Of a stretch of 50,691 bases of DNA, positions 9,305 to 19,400 are shown piece after piece. A program made the position numbers and the translations under genes. The notes under the pieces are model-generated. The model worked only from the letters and a program-made list of their open reading frames with translations. It searched no databases and had not been told where the DNA came from. How positions within the stretch are numbered: the first letter of the stretch is position 1; every line of letters begins with the position of its first letter. The stretch covers positions 1 through 50,691 of the forward strand of contig CALMIR010000155.1 in assembly GCA_937864265.1 (NCBI GenBank), given 5' to 3'. The DNA is from an uncultured Saprospirales bacterium (GTDB taxonomy: Bacteria > Bacteroidota > Bacteroidia > Chitinophagales > Saprospiraceae).

Positions 9305-10660
9305 TTGATACAACGAAATCTGACACAACAACTCGAAAATTGGAAGAGAAGAAACAATCGCAAGCCCTTGATTGTCAGAGGCGCAAGGCAGGTGGGGAAG
9401 ACCACTCTGGTCAAGCAATTTGGACAAGGCTTTTCTCGCTACATCTATCTCAACCTTGAACTGCCGCAAGATAGGGAACTATTCGAACGATTTGATGACA
9501 TAAAACTACTCCTGCAAGCCCTTTTCCTGCGGGAGAGGGTGTCCTCCGAACAAACTGAACTACTACTTTTTATTGATGAGATACAGGAGTCGCCCAAAGC
9601 CATCCAAAGCCTCCGCTATTTCAAGGAATATTTCCCTAAACTGTACGTCATAGCTGCCGGATCTTTGCTAGAACATGCATTGTCAAATGTACAAAGCTTT
9701 CCAGTAGGCAGAGTGGAGTATCTGAACTTACATCCAGTAAATTTCGAGGAATTTTTAGCAGCAGCCAATCCTCAAGCCTATAGGCTTTTAGATGAGGTAC
9801 CCATTCCTGCATTTGCACACACTGTTTTACTGCAATATTTCCACCAGTATGCCATCGTGGGCGGATTGCCAGAAGTGCTGGCTGCATTTGTGGAGTCGCA
9901 GGAATTTACGGCTTTAGTGCCCCTCTACGAGAGTTTAATCCAATCGTTCAAGGATGACGTGGGGAAATACGCTCGAAATGCCACGAAGGCAAAGGTACTA
10001 CGGCATATCATAACCACCGCGCCCTTTGAAGCAGACAGCAGGATCAAGTTCCAACATTTTGGGAATTCCAATTATCCATCCAGAGAAGTCGGGGAAGCGA
10101 TGCGGTCGCTAGAATTGGCAGGGCTGCTCAAGTTGATCTATCCGACCACCGCGCTGGAATTGCCGGCACTTCCCGACCTCAAAAAATCGCCCCGCCTCCA
10201 ACTGTTGGATACGGGCATGATGAATTATCAGGCAGGCATTCAAAAAGATTTACTCGGCTTGCATGATTTAAGCGATGCTTTCAGAGGTAAAATTATCCAG
10301 CACCTAGTCACGCAGCAAGTCATATCCACCCAGTATTTGCCGAGCTACCAACCCATGTTTTGGGTCAGGGAAAAGAGCGATGCACAAGCAGAAGTGGATT
10401 TGGTTTATGCTTACCGTTCATGGCTCATGCCTGTAGAAGTAAAAGCGGGCAAGCAGGGCAAGCTCCGCTCCTTACACCAGTTTATGGAGCGGGTGCCGCA
10501 CCATTTTGCCGTCCGTTACCACGCCAATGCATTTTCGGTAGAAAAGGCCACTACCCCAAGCGGCAAGGTTTTTTATTTGATGAATCTACCCTATTTTCTT
10601 TCCACACGCCTGGAACTTTACCTCGATTGGTTTGTGCTCGAGTATCCATTGTCGCAATAG
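9305..10660 (+). CDS. AAA ATPase with C-terminal DUF4143 domain
   Basis: A 451-residue protein of the widespread AAA_14/DUF4143 family. Walker A is GARQVGKT at 26-33 and Walker B LLLFIDEIQ with Asp91-Glu92; an AAGSLLEHAL stretch and a winged-helix-like middle follow. The C-terminal DUF4143 part carries the VEVKAGKQGKL segment, which resembles the core strand of a restriction-endonuclease-like fold. The start is a TTG at 9305, chosen because the reading IQRNLTQQLENWK matches the usual family beginning. The role of this family is not settled. It is followed at 10919 by another ATPase of a different family on the same strand, with a 258-base gap. Confidence 0.88.
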   Translation: MIQRNLTQQLENWKRRNNRKPLIVRGARQVGKTTLVKQFGQGFSRYIYLNLELPQDRELFERFDDIKLLLQALFLRERVSSEQTELLLFIDEIQESPKAIQSLRYFKEYFPKLYVIAAGSLLEHALSNVQSFPVGRVEYLNLHPVNFEEFLAAANPQAYRLLDEVPIPAFAHTVLLQYFHQYAIVGGLPEVLAAFVESQEFTALVPLYESLIQSFKDDVGKYARNATKAKVLRHIITTAPFEADSRIKFQHFGNSNYPSREVGEAMRSLELAGLLKLIYPTTALELPALPDLKKSPRLQLLDTGMMNYQAGIQKDLLGLHDLSDAFRGKIIQHLVTQQVISTQYLPSYQPMFWVREKSDAQAEVDLVYAYRSWLMPVEVKAGKQGKLRSLHQFMERVPHHFAVRYHANAFSVEKATTPSGKVFYLMNLPYFLSTRLELYLDWFVLEYPLSQ

Positions 10661-10881
10661 AAAAGATTACACTTCCAGCAGAGACGGCCTTGGAAGGCCT
10701 TGCCTTCTTTCAATAGAGCCTCCAAAAACTCATAGCCTGACGGGTAGCTGTCCAGTCGCTAGTACACTTATGTCATCCCGGACTCCTATCGGGCAATTCG
10801 CGAGCCTTTATCTTATAGCACTGAAGTGAGCCGTATCGGGTCGTTTAACAAGGTAATAGCGAAAGGCTCGGATAATAGTTG

Positions 10882-10889
10882 TAAATTTG
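10882..10889 (+). promoter_or_regulatory. Bacteroidota -7 promoter box (TAAATTTG)
   Basis: TAAATTTG fits the TAnnTTTG consensus of the Bacteroidota primary sigma factor. A convincing -33 TTTG is missing. It lies 29 bases before the ATG at 10919 and downstream of the earlier GTG at 10826, which argues that translation starts at 10919. Confidence 0.45.
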
Positions 10890-10918
10890 CTGAACGCCCG
10901 TGTGTCAATTTTCTGGAT

Positions 10919-12496
10919 ATGCAAAAAAGGTTTAACGTTACAGGTACTTGTTTCCCGGAGCAGCACTACATGGCCGACATCAGTGCCAAATTTCAGGCTA
11001 CCCTGCAATTGGTGGAGAATGGGGAATACTTTGCCATCAACCGCCCCCGCCAGTTTGGCAAAACGACCCTACTGGAAGTCCTCGCCCGCTATTTGAACGA
11101 ATCGGGAGAATGGCTGGTATTTAACACCAGCTTCGAGGGCATTGGGAGCGAGCCATTTGAGTCACCCAATCAGTTCTGTGGGTCATTCCTACGCCTCCTT
11201 GCCCGTACCATTTCAATGGCCGAGCTCCCTGAAATTGAGAAAATACTGAAGGACGCTTCTATGCAAGATAGCTCTATGGAAGAATTGTCAGAAACGATAA
11301 CCCGCCTTGTAAACAGCACCGATAAAAAATTGGTACTCCTCATTGATGAGGTGGATAAAAGCAGCAACAACCAAATTTTTCTCGATTTTTTGGGGATGCT
11401 GCGCAACAAGTACCTCAACCGCCACAAGAGGTTCGAGGCCACCTTCCACAGCGTCGTCCTGGCTGGACTGCACGACATCAAAACCCTGAAGTTGAAAATA
11501 CGCTCCGATGAAGAATCGAAGTACAACTCCCCTTGGAATATCGCTGCCGATTTCGACGTGGATATGAGCCTGCATCCCCATGAAATCGTACCCATGCTTG
11601 AGGATTATGCAGGGGAGCGAGGGGTAAAGATGGACACATCAGCCATCGCCGAAGCCCTGTTTTACTACACTTCCGGCTACCCTTTTCTCGTCAGTGCGCT
11701 GTGCAAACTGATGGACGAAAAACTGATGCCGCTCAAGGAAGAAAAGACCTGGACGGTACAGGACATCGAGACCGCTGCCGACCGTCTCATCAAATCGGAG
11801 CGCAGCAACACCAATTTCGACACCCTAGTCAAAAACCTCGAAAACGACCAGGCACTGTACGATTTGACTTACCGATTGGTGATTGAAGGGGAAACTATCC
11901 CATACAGCGTTCATGCACCGATTGTCTATAAAGGTGTGCAACATGGGATATTAAAGAATGGGCATGGCATCCAAGTCCACAACAGGATTTTTAACGAAGT
12001 AATAGCCAATTATATGACCGTCAAACTGTTGTCGGAAGGCCGGACGCTCACCATTGAGACCACCGACCCCTACCTGCTGCCCGGCAACGCCCTCAACGTG
12101 GAAAAAGTACTCACCAAGTTTCAGGTACTCATGCGGGAAGAGTATAGCAAAAATGATGCTGAATTCCTAGAACGCAACGGCCGACTTATTTTCCTCGCCT
12201 TCCTCAAGCCTATTATCAACGCTAAGGGCTATACCTTCAAAGAGCCAGAGATTTCAGAGGAACGCCGCATGGATATCGCCATCACTTTTTTCCAGCACAA
12301 ATATGTGGTGGAACTGAAAATATGGCGGGGTGAGGAAGCACACCAACGCGGGCTGGCGCAACTCGCCAACTATCTGGAACGGCAGCACTTGGACGAAGGT
12401 TTTCTTGTCATTTTCGACCGCAGTGGTAAAAAAACCTGGGAAAAAGGCTGGCTTGACCTACCAGGTGGCAAGCGGGCATTCGCCGTTTGGGTGTAG
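10919..12496 (+). CDS. AAA-like ATPase fused to a PD-(D/E)XK nuclease-like domain
   Basis: A 525-residue protein from the ATG at 10919; the frame is open back to a GTG at 10826, but the -7 box lies between and the conserved opening is MQKRFNVTGTCFPEQHYM. The ATPase part has a Walker A NRPRQFGKTT at about 41-50 and Walker B KLVLLIDEVD. The C-terminal 100 residues read RRMDIAITF, then YVVELKIWRGEEAHQRGLAQ, which has the Asp...Glu-x-Lys pattern and following helix of PD-(D/E)XK enzymes. Such proteins are common and often multicopy in Bacteroidota; defence or mobile-element roles are suspected, not proven. A hairpin terminator follows at 12671. Confidence 0.85.
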   Translation: MQKRFNVTGTCFPEQHYMADISAKFQATLQLVENGEYFAINRPRQFGKTTLLEVLARYLNESGEWLVFNTSFEGIGSEPFESPNQFCGSFLRLLARTISMAELPEIEKILKDASMQDSSMEELSETITRLVNSTDKKLVLLIDEVDKSSNNQIFLDFLGMLRNKYLNRHKRFEATFHSVVLAGLHDIKTLKLKIRSDEESKYNSPWNIAADFDVDMSLHPHEIVPMLEDYAGERGVKMDTSAIAEALFYYTSGYPFLVSALCKLMDEKLMPLKEEKTWTVQDIETAADRLIKSERSNTNFDTLVKNLENDQALYDLTYRLVIEGETIPYSVHAPIVYKGVQHGILKNGHGIQVHNRIFNEVIANYMTVKLLSEGRTLTIETTDPYLLPGNALNVEKVLTKFQVLMREEYSKNDAEFLERNGRLIFLAFLKPIINAKGYTFKEPEISEERRMDIAITFFQHKYVVELKIWRGEEAHQRGLAQLANYLERQHLDEGFLVIFDRSGKKTWEKGWLDLPGGKRAFAVWV

Positions 12497-12670
12497 TGAT
12501 GTCTGCAAGACTCGCGAAAGATTGTTAAAATCTGCATTTCATACTGCAGACAGGTACACAGGTCTTTGGTGGCGTTCAACGAACTTGGCAAACAGCTTGT
12601 GCCTTTGATACGGCAGCAACTTAGGGATTGGTTGAAGCTAATGCAGAAAAATTAGCAGCGGAGAGGATTG

Positions 12671-12706
12671 AATTCAGGCGGTAGCCGATGCTGCCGCCTG
12701 AATTTT
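12671..12706. terminator. Bidirectional hairpin terminator
   Basis: AATTCAGGCGGTAGC (12671-12685) pairs with GCTGCCGCCTGAATT (12690-12704), 15 bp with one wobble and a CGAT loop, followed by TTTT. It lies between the convergent ATPase and ECF sigma factor genes. Confidence 0.8.
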
Positions 12707-12719
12707 CGAGAATAATGAA

Positions 12720-13301
12720 TTATTGCAGCACGACTTCACGTTCTTCCACCATTTTGCGGATGTTGATCAGCGCGTAGCGCATGCGGCCCAGTGCTGTATT
12801 GATACTGACGCGGGTCAGCTTGGCAATTTCTTTGAAACTCATGTCGGCATAGTGGCGCAGGATCACGACCTCGCGCTGCTCTGGCGGTAACATGTCCACC
12901 AATTTGCGAATTTTGTCGTGGGTTTGGCTGCGCATGATGCTTTGCTCGGCATTGTCTTCATGCGTTTGTAGTACGTCGAAAATGTCGAAGGTATCTGTGG
13001 GGGAAACCTGTGGGCGGCGCTTGGTGCGGCGGAAGTAATCCACGCACATGTTGTAGGCAATACGCAAAGCCCATTGAAGGAACTTGCCTTCGTGGTTGTA
13101 TTTACCCTTGCGGAGGGTATCAATGATTTTGATGAAAACTTCTTGGAAAATGTCTTCGGCCAGGCTCTGCTCTTTGACAAAGAGATAAATGGCCGTGTAG
13201 ATTTTTTGCTGATGTCTGTTCAGCAATTCTTCAAAAGCGCGTTCGTCGCCATCCAAATAGCGAGCAATCAGTTGTTGATCGTTCAACGGCATAACTTGCA
13301 T
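12720..13301 (-). CDS. ECF RNA polymerase sigma factor
   Basis: A 193-residue sigma-70 family regulator of the extracytoplasmic function group. Region 2 includes LAEDIFQEVFIKI and WALRIAYNMCVDYFRR, the -10 recognition helices; region 4 includes MLPPEQREVVILRHYADMSF and KEIAKLTRVSINTALGRMR, a helix-turn-helix. This form, with the MSFKEIA motif, is conserved across Bacteroidota, usually as a stand-alone gene without a nearby anti-sigma factor, and that is the case here. A good primary-sigma promoter lies upstream at 13430-13462. The start could be Met1 or Met4. Confidence 0.93.
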   Translation of the reverse strand: MQVMPLNDQQLIARYLDGDERAFEELLNRHQQKIYTAIYLFVKEQSLAEDIFQEVFIKIIDTLRKGKYNHEGKFLQWALRIAYNMCVDYFRRTKRRPQVSPTDTFDIFDVLQTHEDNAEQSIMRSQTHDKIRKLVDMLPPEQREVVILRHYADMSFKEIAKLTRVSINTALGRMRYALINIRKMVEEREVVLQ

Positions 13302-13760
13302 AACTAAATAGTTAGTTTTGTTAATGGGAAGCCAGACAAACTGGCGGATTCTAATATTTAGTGTAGAAGTTATGGTCGATAGAAAACGATTTGGCTTAGA
13401 AAAGAAAAAACAACAATTGATTTTCGCTCCAAATATACGGGCAATCTTCCGTGAAATGCAATAGGTGAATTGATTTTTTTTTAAATATTAACATTTTTTT
13501 AAGCAGGATGACCGAACATAATTCAGCGATAGTCCTAGTTTAACAAAAAAACACTACCATTTTCGCAAGCAGGTTTTAAGTAAATTTGGAGCGACACTAA
13601 TTTTACAAAATACAATTTCAAACACCAAAAAAGCCGACTTTTTTTATCAATTTCTCAAACGCCCCGCTCCTAGTTTGCTTTTTGAATAAAAAAACACCAA
13701 GGTACTTGAGAAATTTAAAATCGACACTTTCAACTTATTTTAGTTGCTCTAAAAGTATCC
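13302..13760. other. AT-rich intergenic region between sigma factor and thioesterase
   Basis: About 460 bases with the sigma factor promoter at 13430-13462. A plus-strand TAAATTTG at 13581-13588 has no clear -33 partner and no plus-strand gene after it. No coding signal was recognised. Confidence 0.45.
13430..13462 (-). promoter_or_regulatory. Primary-sigma promoter for the ECF sigma factor gene
   Basis: On the minus strand TATATTTG (13437-13430) matches the TAnnTTTG -7 box exactly, and a TTG lies 21 bases upstream (13461-13459), near the expected -33 position. The predicted transcript starts near 13423, giving a leader of about 120 bases. Confidence 0.6.
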
Positions 13761-14183
13761 CTACTTCCATCCCTCCGATTTCCGATACACCGTCCCCTTA
13801 AAAAGAGCCACCAACACAGCATGCTGGTTTTCGATTTCCACCAGATAAGTGCCAATTCGGTGATTTATTTGGACTTCTTTGGCCGTAGCGATCAATACAT
13901 CACCTTCGCGCACCGATACAAAATGAGCAATGCTCGTTTCGATGGAAACGGCATGCCTGCCTTGGGAGTTAGAAGCAAACGCAAACGCGCTATCGGCAAA
14001 AGAAAAAGTAATGCCTCCATGGGCAATTCCAAAGCCATTGAGCATCTCTTTTCTCACTTTCATGCGGAGCTGGCAATAGCCTGTTTTTTCTTCCAATCTT
14101 TCAATCCCGAGCCATTGGCTAAAATAGTCATATTCGTACATTTTGTCCACTATCCGGCTGGCATTTAACATAGAATCATCCAT
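13761..14183 (-). CDS. PaaI-type hotdog-fold thioesterase
   Basis: A protein of about 140 residues that probably hydrolyses acyl-CoA thioesters. Hotdog/PaaI landmarks are GFGIAHGGITFSFADSAFAF with the HGG turn and catalytic Asp in FADSAF, then SIETSIAHFVSVREGD and YLVEIENQHAVLVALFKGTV. The frame stays open to an ATG at 14204; the ATG at 14183 or 14171 gives the more usual N-terminus (NASRIVDKMYEYDYFSQWLG). PaaI enzymes normally sit in phenylacetate degradation operons, but no other paa gene is present here, so the substrate is open. Confidence 0.85.
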   Translation of the reverse strand: MDDSMLNASRIVDKMYEYDYFSQWLGIERLEEKTGYCQLRMKVRKEMLNGFGIAHGGITFSFADSAFAFASNSQGRHAVSIETSIAHFVSVREGDVLIATAKEVQINHRIGTYLVEIENQHAVLVALFKGTVYRKSEGWK

Positions 14184-14204
14184 ATTTTTTGATTCTCTAT
14201 ACAT

Positions 14205-14514
14205 TTTTGTAATCGGTCAAAGAACGTATTTTTTTAGGCTTTTAGGCAATAAATCAAATTCAAAAAATAAAAATATCAACAGAAAGCGTACATTTTTTTT
14301 AGAAAAAGCGTACTTTGCCGAGGATTCGGATAATGTCAGAAAATTTATTGGGTTCATTTGGAAATTTCAGGCAGCGTGTTCCCCTGGCAGGAGGTCTATT
14401 GGTGTAGTCGTCCTTTTCAGCCATCGTTCGCACCTGAGAAAATTACAAACTGCCGTGTCCTCTTGTTCGGGGAAGGCGTAAAGTTCAAGTAGCACGGTTT
14501 CAATTTTATTTCCA
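14205..14514. other. Divergent intergenic region; no gene seen
   Basis: About 310 AT-rich bases between the divergent thioesterase and second ECF sigma gene. A TACTTTGC near 14310 is a weak relative of the -7 consensus but lacks one base of the spacer. No hairpin or gene was recognised. Confidence 0.35.
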
Positions 14515-15051
14515 GTGACGGAAAAGGAACTTATTAAAGGTTGCATCCGGGAAGATAGATACTATCAACAAGAATTGTTCAAGCTGTATGCTGGCAAAAT
14601 GTTGGTGGTTTGTCTTCGTTATGCCCGTCATGAGATGGAAGCAGAAGATATTCTTCAAGATTCCTTTATTAAAATTTTCGACAACATTAGCAAATTTGAA
14701 TTCAAAGGCTCCTTCGAAGGTTGGATCCGGCGAATTGTCATCAATACAGCACTCAAACACTATAGTAAAAAAAGTTTCAAACAAGAACAAATAGGGGTGG
14801 ATGCCCATCCTGATTTCCCCTTAGAGCCAGATGCGTATGCACATTTAAACGAAGAGGAATTACTCAACCTCATTGCCAAACTGCCAGATGGCTATAAAGT
14901 AGTCTTCAACCTCTACGCTATTGAGGGCTACAGCCACAAGGAGATCTCGGATATGTTGGGCATTCAGGAAAGTACTTCCCGTTCACAATTGGTTAAAGCC
15001 AGAAAAATGCTTCAGGCTATGATTTTTGACTTGCAAAAAATTGCTGTATGA
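14515..15051 (+). CDS. ECF RNA polymerase sigma factor (operon with beta-barrel fusion)
   Basis: A 178-residue ECF sigma factor. Region 2 shows EAEDILQDSFIKIFDNI and FEGWIRRIVINTALKHYSKK; region 4 shows LPDGYKVVFNLYAIEGYSHK, EISDMLGIQESTSRSQLVKARKML. The start is a GTG at 14515. Its stop overlaps the ATG of the next gene (ATGA at 15048-15051), so the two are translationally coupled. This pairing normally means that the partner controls the sigma factor, here presumably by sequestering it at the membrane. Confidence 0.92.
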   Translation: MTEKELIKGCIREDRYYQQELFKLYAGKMLVVCLRYARHEMEAEDILQDSFIKIFDNISKFEFKGSFEGWIRRIVINTALKHYSKKSFKQEQIGVDAHPDFPLEPDAYAHLNEEELLNLIAKLPDGYKVVFNLYAIEGYSHKEISDMLGIQESTSRSQLVKARKMLQAMIFDLQKIAV

Positions 15052-16355
15052 ACAAACATCATCCCCTGGACGAGGTATTCCACGGAAAACTAGGGGATTC
15101 GGCACTAAACCCGCCGATGCATCTATGGGAACAAATAGACCAAAAACGCAACTGGCAGCACAAAGTGCTCAACCAGATCAAGCTTCGTAAGCCTATCTCT
15201 ACCTTGCTTGCTGTTGCTGCGTTAACAGGCATTTGTTGGGTGGTATGGTTAGCTCAGAATCAGGAAATACAAGCTTTCCCGATTCCGGTTTCTGTAGCAC
15301 TTTTCCAACATCCTGCCGCTGGCACAACGGTCTCATCTGATGTACTCGTTCAGGAACATTCGGTAATCGAAGAGCATACTGCTTTTGGAAGCGTTGACTT
15401 CCAACAAGTAGCTGCTGCATTGATTGCTGATGAATCACCCAAACATTCAACCCTTGCCATGCTATTGGCAAATGAAGCATCTGTAGCATCGGAGACCGCT
15501 CAAGCGACTCAGAAAACTACGTTTGCAACCCCCTCTACTGTAAATGCTCTTTCCGTTAAAATGCCTGGATCAGTTCAGTCAGCGGAATTGGCAATGTATG
15601 AAGGACTAGACGCATCGGAACCCAAGTGCGCTGATTTTGGAACTGGCAACTGGCGATTTTATGTAGAGGCTCTGGCATCGCCCGATTTGACATTCCGAAA
15701 CTTAGAAGCACGCGAACCGGCATTTGAAGAGTATGCCGAGTTCCGCAACAGTACAGAAGATCGGATGTACGCATTTAGTGCTGCTTTGCGCCTGGCTATG
15801 GTATCAGAAGCAGGCTTAACCATGCGTACCGGTATTAATTACTCTCAGATCAATGAGAAATTCCGTTATGTAAACGGTAGCGAAGAGCGGGTCGAAATCA
15901 AATCTATTTTCGACAACAACGGCAATGTGATCGGTACAGATACCATCGTTGTTATTGGAACGCGCACCAAAGTAACTTACAATCAGTATCAAATGCTCGA
16001 CATTCCATTTTTGCTCGGTTATGAGTTTGAAATGGATCGGCTCAGCTTGAATGTGAATGCGGGGGCTTACCTCAATCTGTTGTTCAAACAGGAAGGTGAT
16101 TTCCTCTCTCCACAAAGCCTGGAGCCTGTGAGTTTCGATTCTGGCAATCCAGATGCTTATCCCGCTTTCAAACAGCAGGCAGGCTTGGGTTGGTACGGAA
16201 GTGTAGGTGTGGTTTACAAACTAAACCCATTACTGGATTTAATGATCGAACCCCACTTTAAAGTTTTCCCGAAATCGGTTACCCGCGATCAGTATGGTCT
16301 TCGCCAAAATTACATGTCAACAGGATTATTTATCGGCCTGCGGCAACAAATTTGA
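15048..16355 (+). CDS. Chimeric anti-sigma-like membrane protein with C-terminal beta-barrel-like domain
   Basis: A 435-residue protein with three parts: a charged N-terminal segment of about 47 residues (DEVFHGKLGDSALNPPMHLW) placed like the cytoplasmic part of an anti-sigma factor; one membrane helix around 49-68 (ISTLLAVAALTGICWVVWLA); a low-complexity linker; and from about 200 a region of alternating strands (YAFSAALRLAMVSEAGLTMR, YQMLDIPFLLGYEFEM, LSLNVNAGAYLNLLFKQ) ending in GLFIGLRQQI, like small outer-membrane beta-barrel proteins. It overlaps the upstream ECF sigma gene by four bases. Inference: it regulates that sigma factor, perhaps linking it to the outer envelope. Closest family assignment is uncertain. 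Confidence 0.75.
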   Translation: MNKHHPLDEVFHGKLGDSALNPPMHLWEQIDQKRNWQHKVLNQIKLRKPISTLLAVAALTGICWVVWLAQNQEIQAFPIPVSVALFQHPAAGTTVSSDVLVQEHSVIEEHTAFGSVDFQQVAAALIADESPKHSTLAMLLANEASVASETAQATQKTTFATPSTVNALSVKMPGSVQSAELAMYEGLDASEPKCADFGTGNWRFYVEALASPDLTFRNLEAREPAFEEYAEFRNSTEDRMYAFSAALRLAMVSEAGLTMRTGINYSQINEKFRYVNGSEERVEIKSIFDNNGNVIGTDTIVVIGTRTKVTYNQYQMLDIPFLLGYEFEMDRLSLNVNAGAYLNLLFKQEGDFLSPQSLEPVSFDSGNPDAYPAFKQQAGLGWYGSVGVVYKLNPLLDLMIEPHFKVFPKSVTRDQYGLRQNYMSTGLFIGLRQQI

Positions 16356-16389
16356 CTTTAACCACAATATTCTAACCCATTCAAATGGA

Positions 16390-16420
16390 AAGGCTGAATC
16401 GAACGGTTCAGCCTTTTTTT
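16390..16420 (+). terminator. Rho-independent terminator
   Basis: AAGGCTGAA (16390-16398) pairs with TTCAGCCTT (16407-16415) around an 8-base loop and runs into a T7 tract. It ends the sigma factor/beta-barrel operon. Confidence 0.88.
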
Positions 16421-16498
16421 ATGGCTATTGGTAACAATTTTCCTGCCTCAAAAGGTAACAAATTGAAATATTTACTACATTTATTTTAAAAAAAACAC

Positions 16499-19400
16499 AT
16501 GACCCAAAAATGCCTGCTCTTTAGTTCGCTGCTAGTACTCTCCTCTTTCAGCCTTCAAGCCCAGCAAGATTCCAGCGTCTATCGTCTGTTATGGGAAATA
16601 ACAGGAAACAACCTATCCCAGCCTTCTTACTTGTTCGGTTCTATGCACGTAAGAGACGAAATGGCGTTCCGCTTTCCCGATTCGCTTTTCCTATTTCTGG
16701 AACGCTGCGATGTGTTTGCCAATGAAATCCACATGGATTCTGCCATGGACAAAACCATTGCCCTCTTGATGAATCCCGATTTTTATACGGACTATCTGGA
16801 AGAATCCTGGAACTACGAGGAAGACAGCTTGCTAGCAATGGAGCTACAGTTAGATAGCCTGCTCCTTGACAGCACGGCTTTTGAAATGCACCTCCTCCCT
16901 GTAGAAGACAGCACATCAATCGCTCCAGTAGTAGAACAAGAGCCTTTTTCCGAAATCATAGCCGGGTTATTTCGCAAAGCAAAAAAGAAAAGACCCACTT
17001 ACCTGGATGCTTATTTGATGCAAATTGCCAAACAGCAGGGTAAAGAATTGCAAGGGCTGGAGAACATAGATGAGCACTTGGAATTGCTTAAATCAGACTT
17101 TTATTTGAACGGCAATCGCGACTTTACCAACCTCTTTGGTGAGCTTAGTAATTACCGAGCCTTATTAAAGGTTTATGAAAAAGGGAATATAGATGTCATG
17201 CTGCCTTATATTTCAGATAAGGAAAAAAAGGACTTGCAACTCATCGAAAGGAACCATATCATGCTCGCTACTATGGTGCGCATCATGCAGGAAAAAAGCT
17301 TGTTTGCAGTGGTGGGTGCTGCCCATTTGCCCGGAGCAGAAGGTCTGGTCGAATTGCTCCGCCAAAACGGCTACCAACTGCGACCCATTGCCCGAAACGA
17401 AGCAACAGTGGATGGTTCAGCATGGTACGACGCTTCTGCGGCAGTCACTTGGAACACTTACCGCGATACGACTTATCGCTATCAAGTCGAAATGCCCTGC
17501 ACTGTCCAGACATTTGACCAACAAGGCATGCGCATGAATATGGGGATAGACATCGGAAGAGGGATGATTTTCATGGCTACCTGTACCGATTTAATGCCGC
17601 ACCAAAAGGACAAGCTCCAGGTCAACTTATTTTCCATGCAGGGTTACCAGGTATTGTCTAAAACAGATACCATTATCGGCGACGAAAAGGTAATGGATTT
17701 TAACTTGTACACATCGCAGAATGACATCAATTACTTCCGCTGTCGTATTTGGGAAAAAAACCAATTGTACTACGTACTCTATGTGGGTGCCTATGACAAA
17801 GAGCAACTCCAAACAGACGTGGTAGAGGCTTTTCTGGTCAACCTGAAAATAGATGCAGCAGCATCCAATGCGCTGACTTCCATTAAAAGTGAGGCTGGCG
17901 CTTTTTCCACCTCTATGCCGCAAAGTTATATCTATACGAAGGGCAGGGAGGATTACGGCTATTTCTACAGTTCGGAAAATACTTCTGACATCCACCGTTA
18001 CCGGGCTTATGACGACAGCGGTAACTACTATTTGCTCCACTACAAAGATATCCCTCCGTCCAGCTATTATTCCTTAGAAGAAGATCGTCTGAGGAATGCG
18101 CTTTATGAAATAGCAGGTCTTTTTGAAATTTATGAATTGACGGATACCCTTTCTATCGAAAAAGGAGGCTATCCAGGTAAATCGGGACGCGCCGTCTTGG
18201 AATCTGGCGAAGTGCTGTTTTGCCAAACGTTTCTGCGCAACAACCGTTTGTATATGCTGGCGGGCACAAGCGCGGAAGCTGAGGCCAACAATATGCCTTT
18301 GCTTGCTGATTTTAGTTTTCTACCCCTGAAGCACAGCCCCCTCATCCATGAAGCCAATTACAGCAGCAAGGGAATAAAGGCGTTTTTTCCAGCTCCAGCT
18401 ATGAACACCAACTCTGACTATTATTATTATGATGATAGCTACAGCATTGACTCTACCAGTTTTCAAATAGGTGCCATTGATTCCCTTTCTGGTCTGTTGT
18501 ACTATATGGATTGGGAAATATTGCCCGAATTGATCAAAATTGACACGCCAGAGCTGTATTTGAAGGAATTCATCCTGACTCATTTTGGCTACTATACCTG
18601 GAATGACAGTTTGATCCAATCTGAAACTAGATTCATAGACGACTCTATTCGCATCATTAAGGATTTTGTTCTACAATCATCCAGCGGACAGGCTTGGAAG
18701 AAAGGCCGGGCATTTTTGCAAGGCCGGGGTTTGGTCAAGCTATTGGTATCCGGCTCAGAGGAAAGCCTGGCGCAGGCTCCTGTTGAAGATTTTTTAAACA
18801 GCCTGTTCCTGGATACCAGTTTGCCTTTCTGGCAAGAAGATGCAGGCCACTCCAAAATAGACACTATTTTAGCCTATGCCGTCACTCAAGATACTGTTTT
18901 GATGAACAAAATATTCGATGTCATTTATGAATACGATATAGATGACTCAGAAGCCAGAAAAGTTAAGGAAGTACTTTTTGATAAGCAAGCCTGGATGTCA
19001 CCTGACGATTTTATGTATATACAATCCACCTTGTTCAATAGAATAACCGATCAGTTTACTTTGGATGAACTCGTACGCCTGTATCACCTGTATCCCAAGA
19101 ATTGGGGGCTAAAATCCAATGTATTGTACCAGATAGCGGCCTTACAAACCGATGAAGCTGTACCCATCTTTTTTGAACTAGCTACCCAGGAATCAGACTC
19201 CCTATATGGCTCAACTTTATTGACAGATTTATATTACCAGCCGGATAGCATTTATTCCAAATATATTGACGGCTTGTTTCAATTCCTGCAATCAGATACC
19301 TACTCCTACGATATTTTAAGTATTTTAAACTACCGATTGGAGTACAATGAATCCGATCCAGCTTTATTGATGCCCCATCTGGAACAAGTAGCTTCATTAG

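Noticed and set aside
9173-9469. Minus-strand open frames at the start of the DUF4143 gene
   Set aside because: They overlap the well-supported ATPase start and translate a repeat-bearing control region; no recognisable content.
12525-12657. Coding-like remnant (AFNELGKQLVPLIRQQLRDW) after the nuclease-fused ATPase
   Set aside because: Short, without a start and not recognisable; may be chance or a decayed gene end, but cannot be supported.
13581-13588. Plus-strand TAAATTTG promoter box
   Set aside because: No -33 partner and no plus-strand gene or structure follows before the thioesterase.
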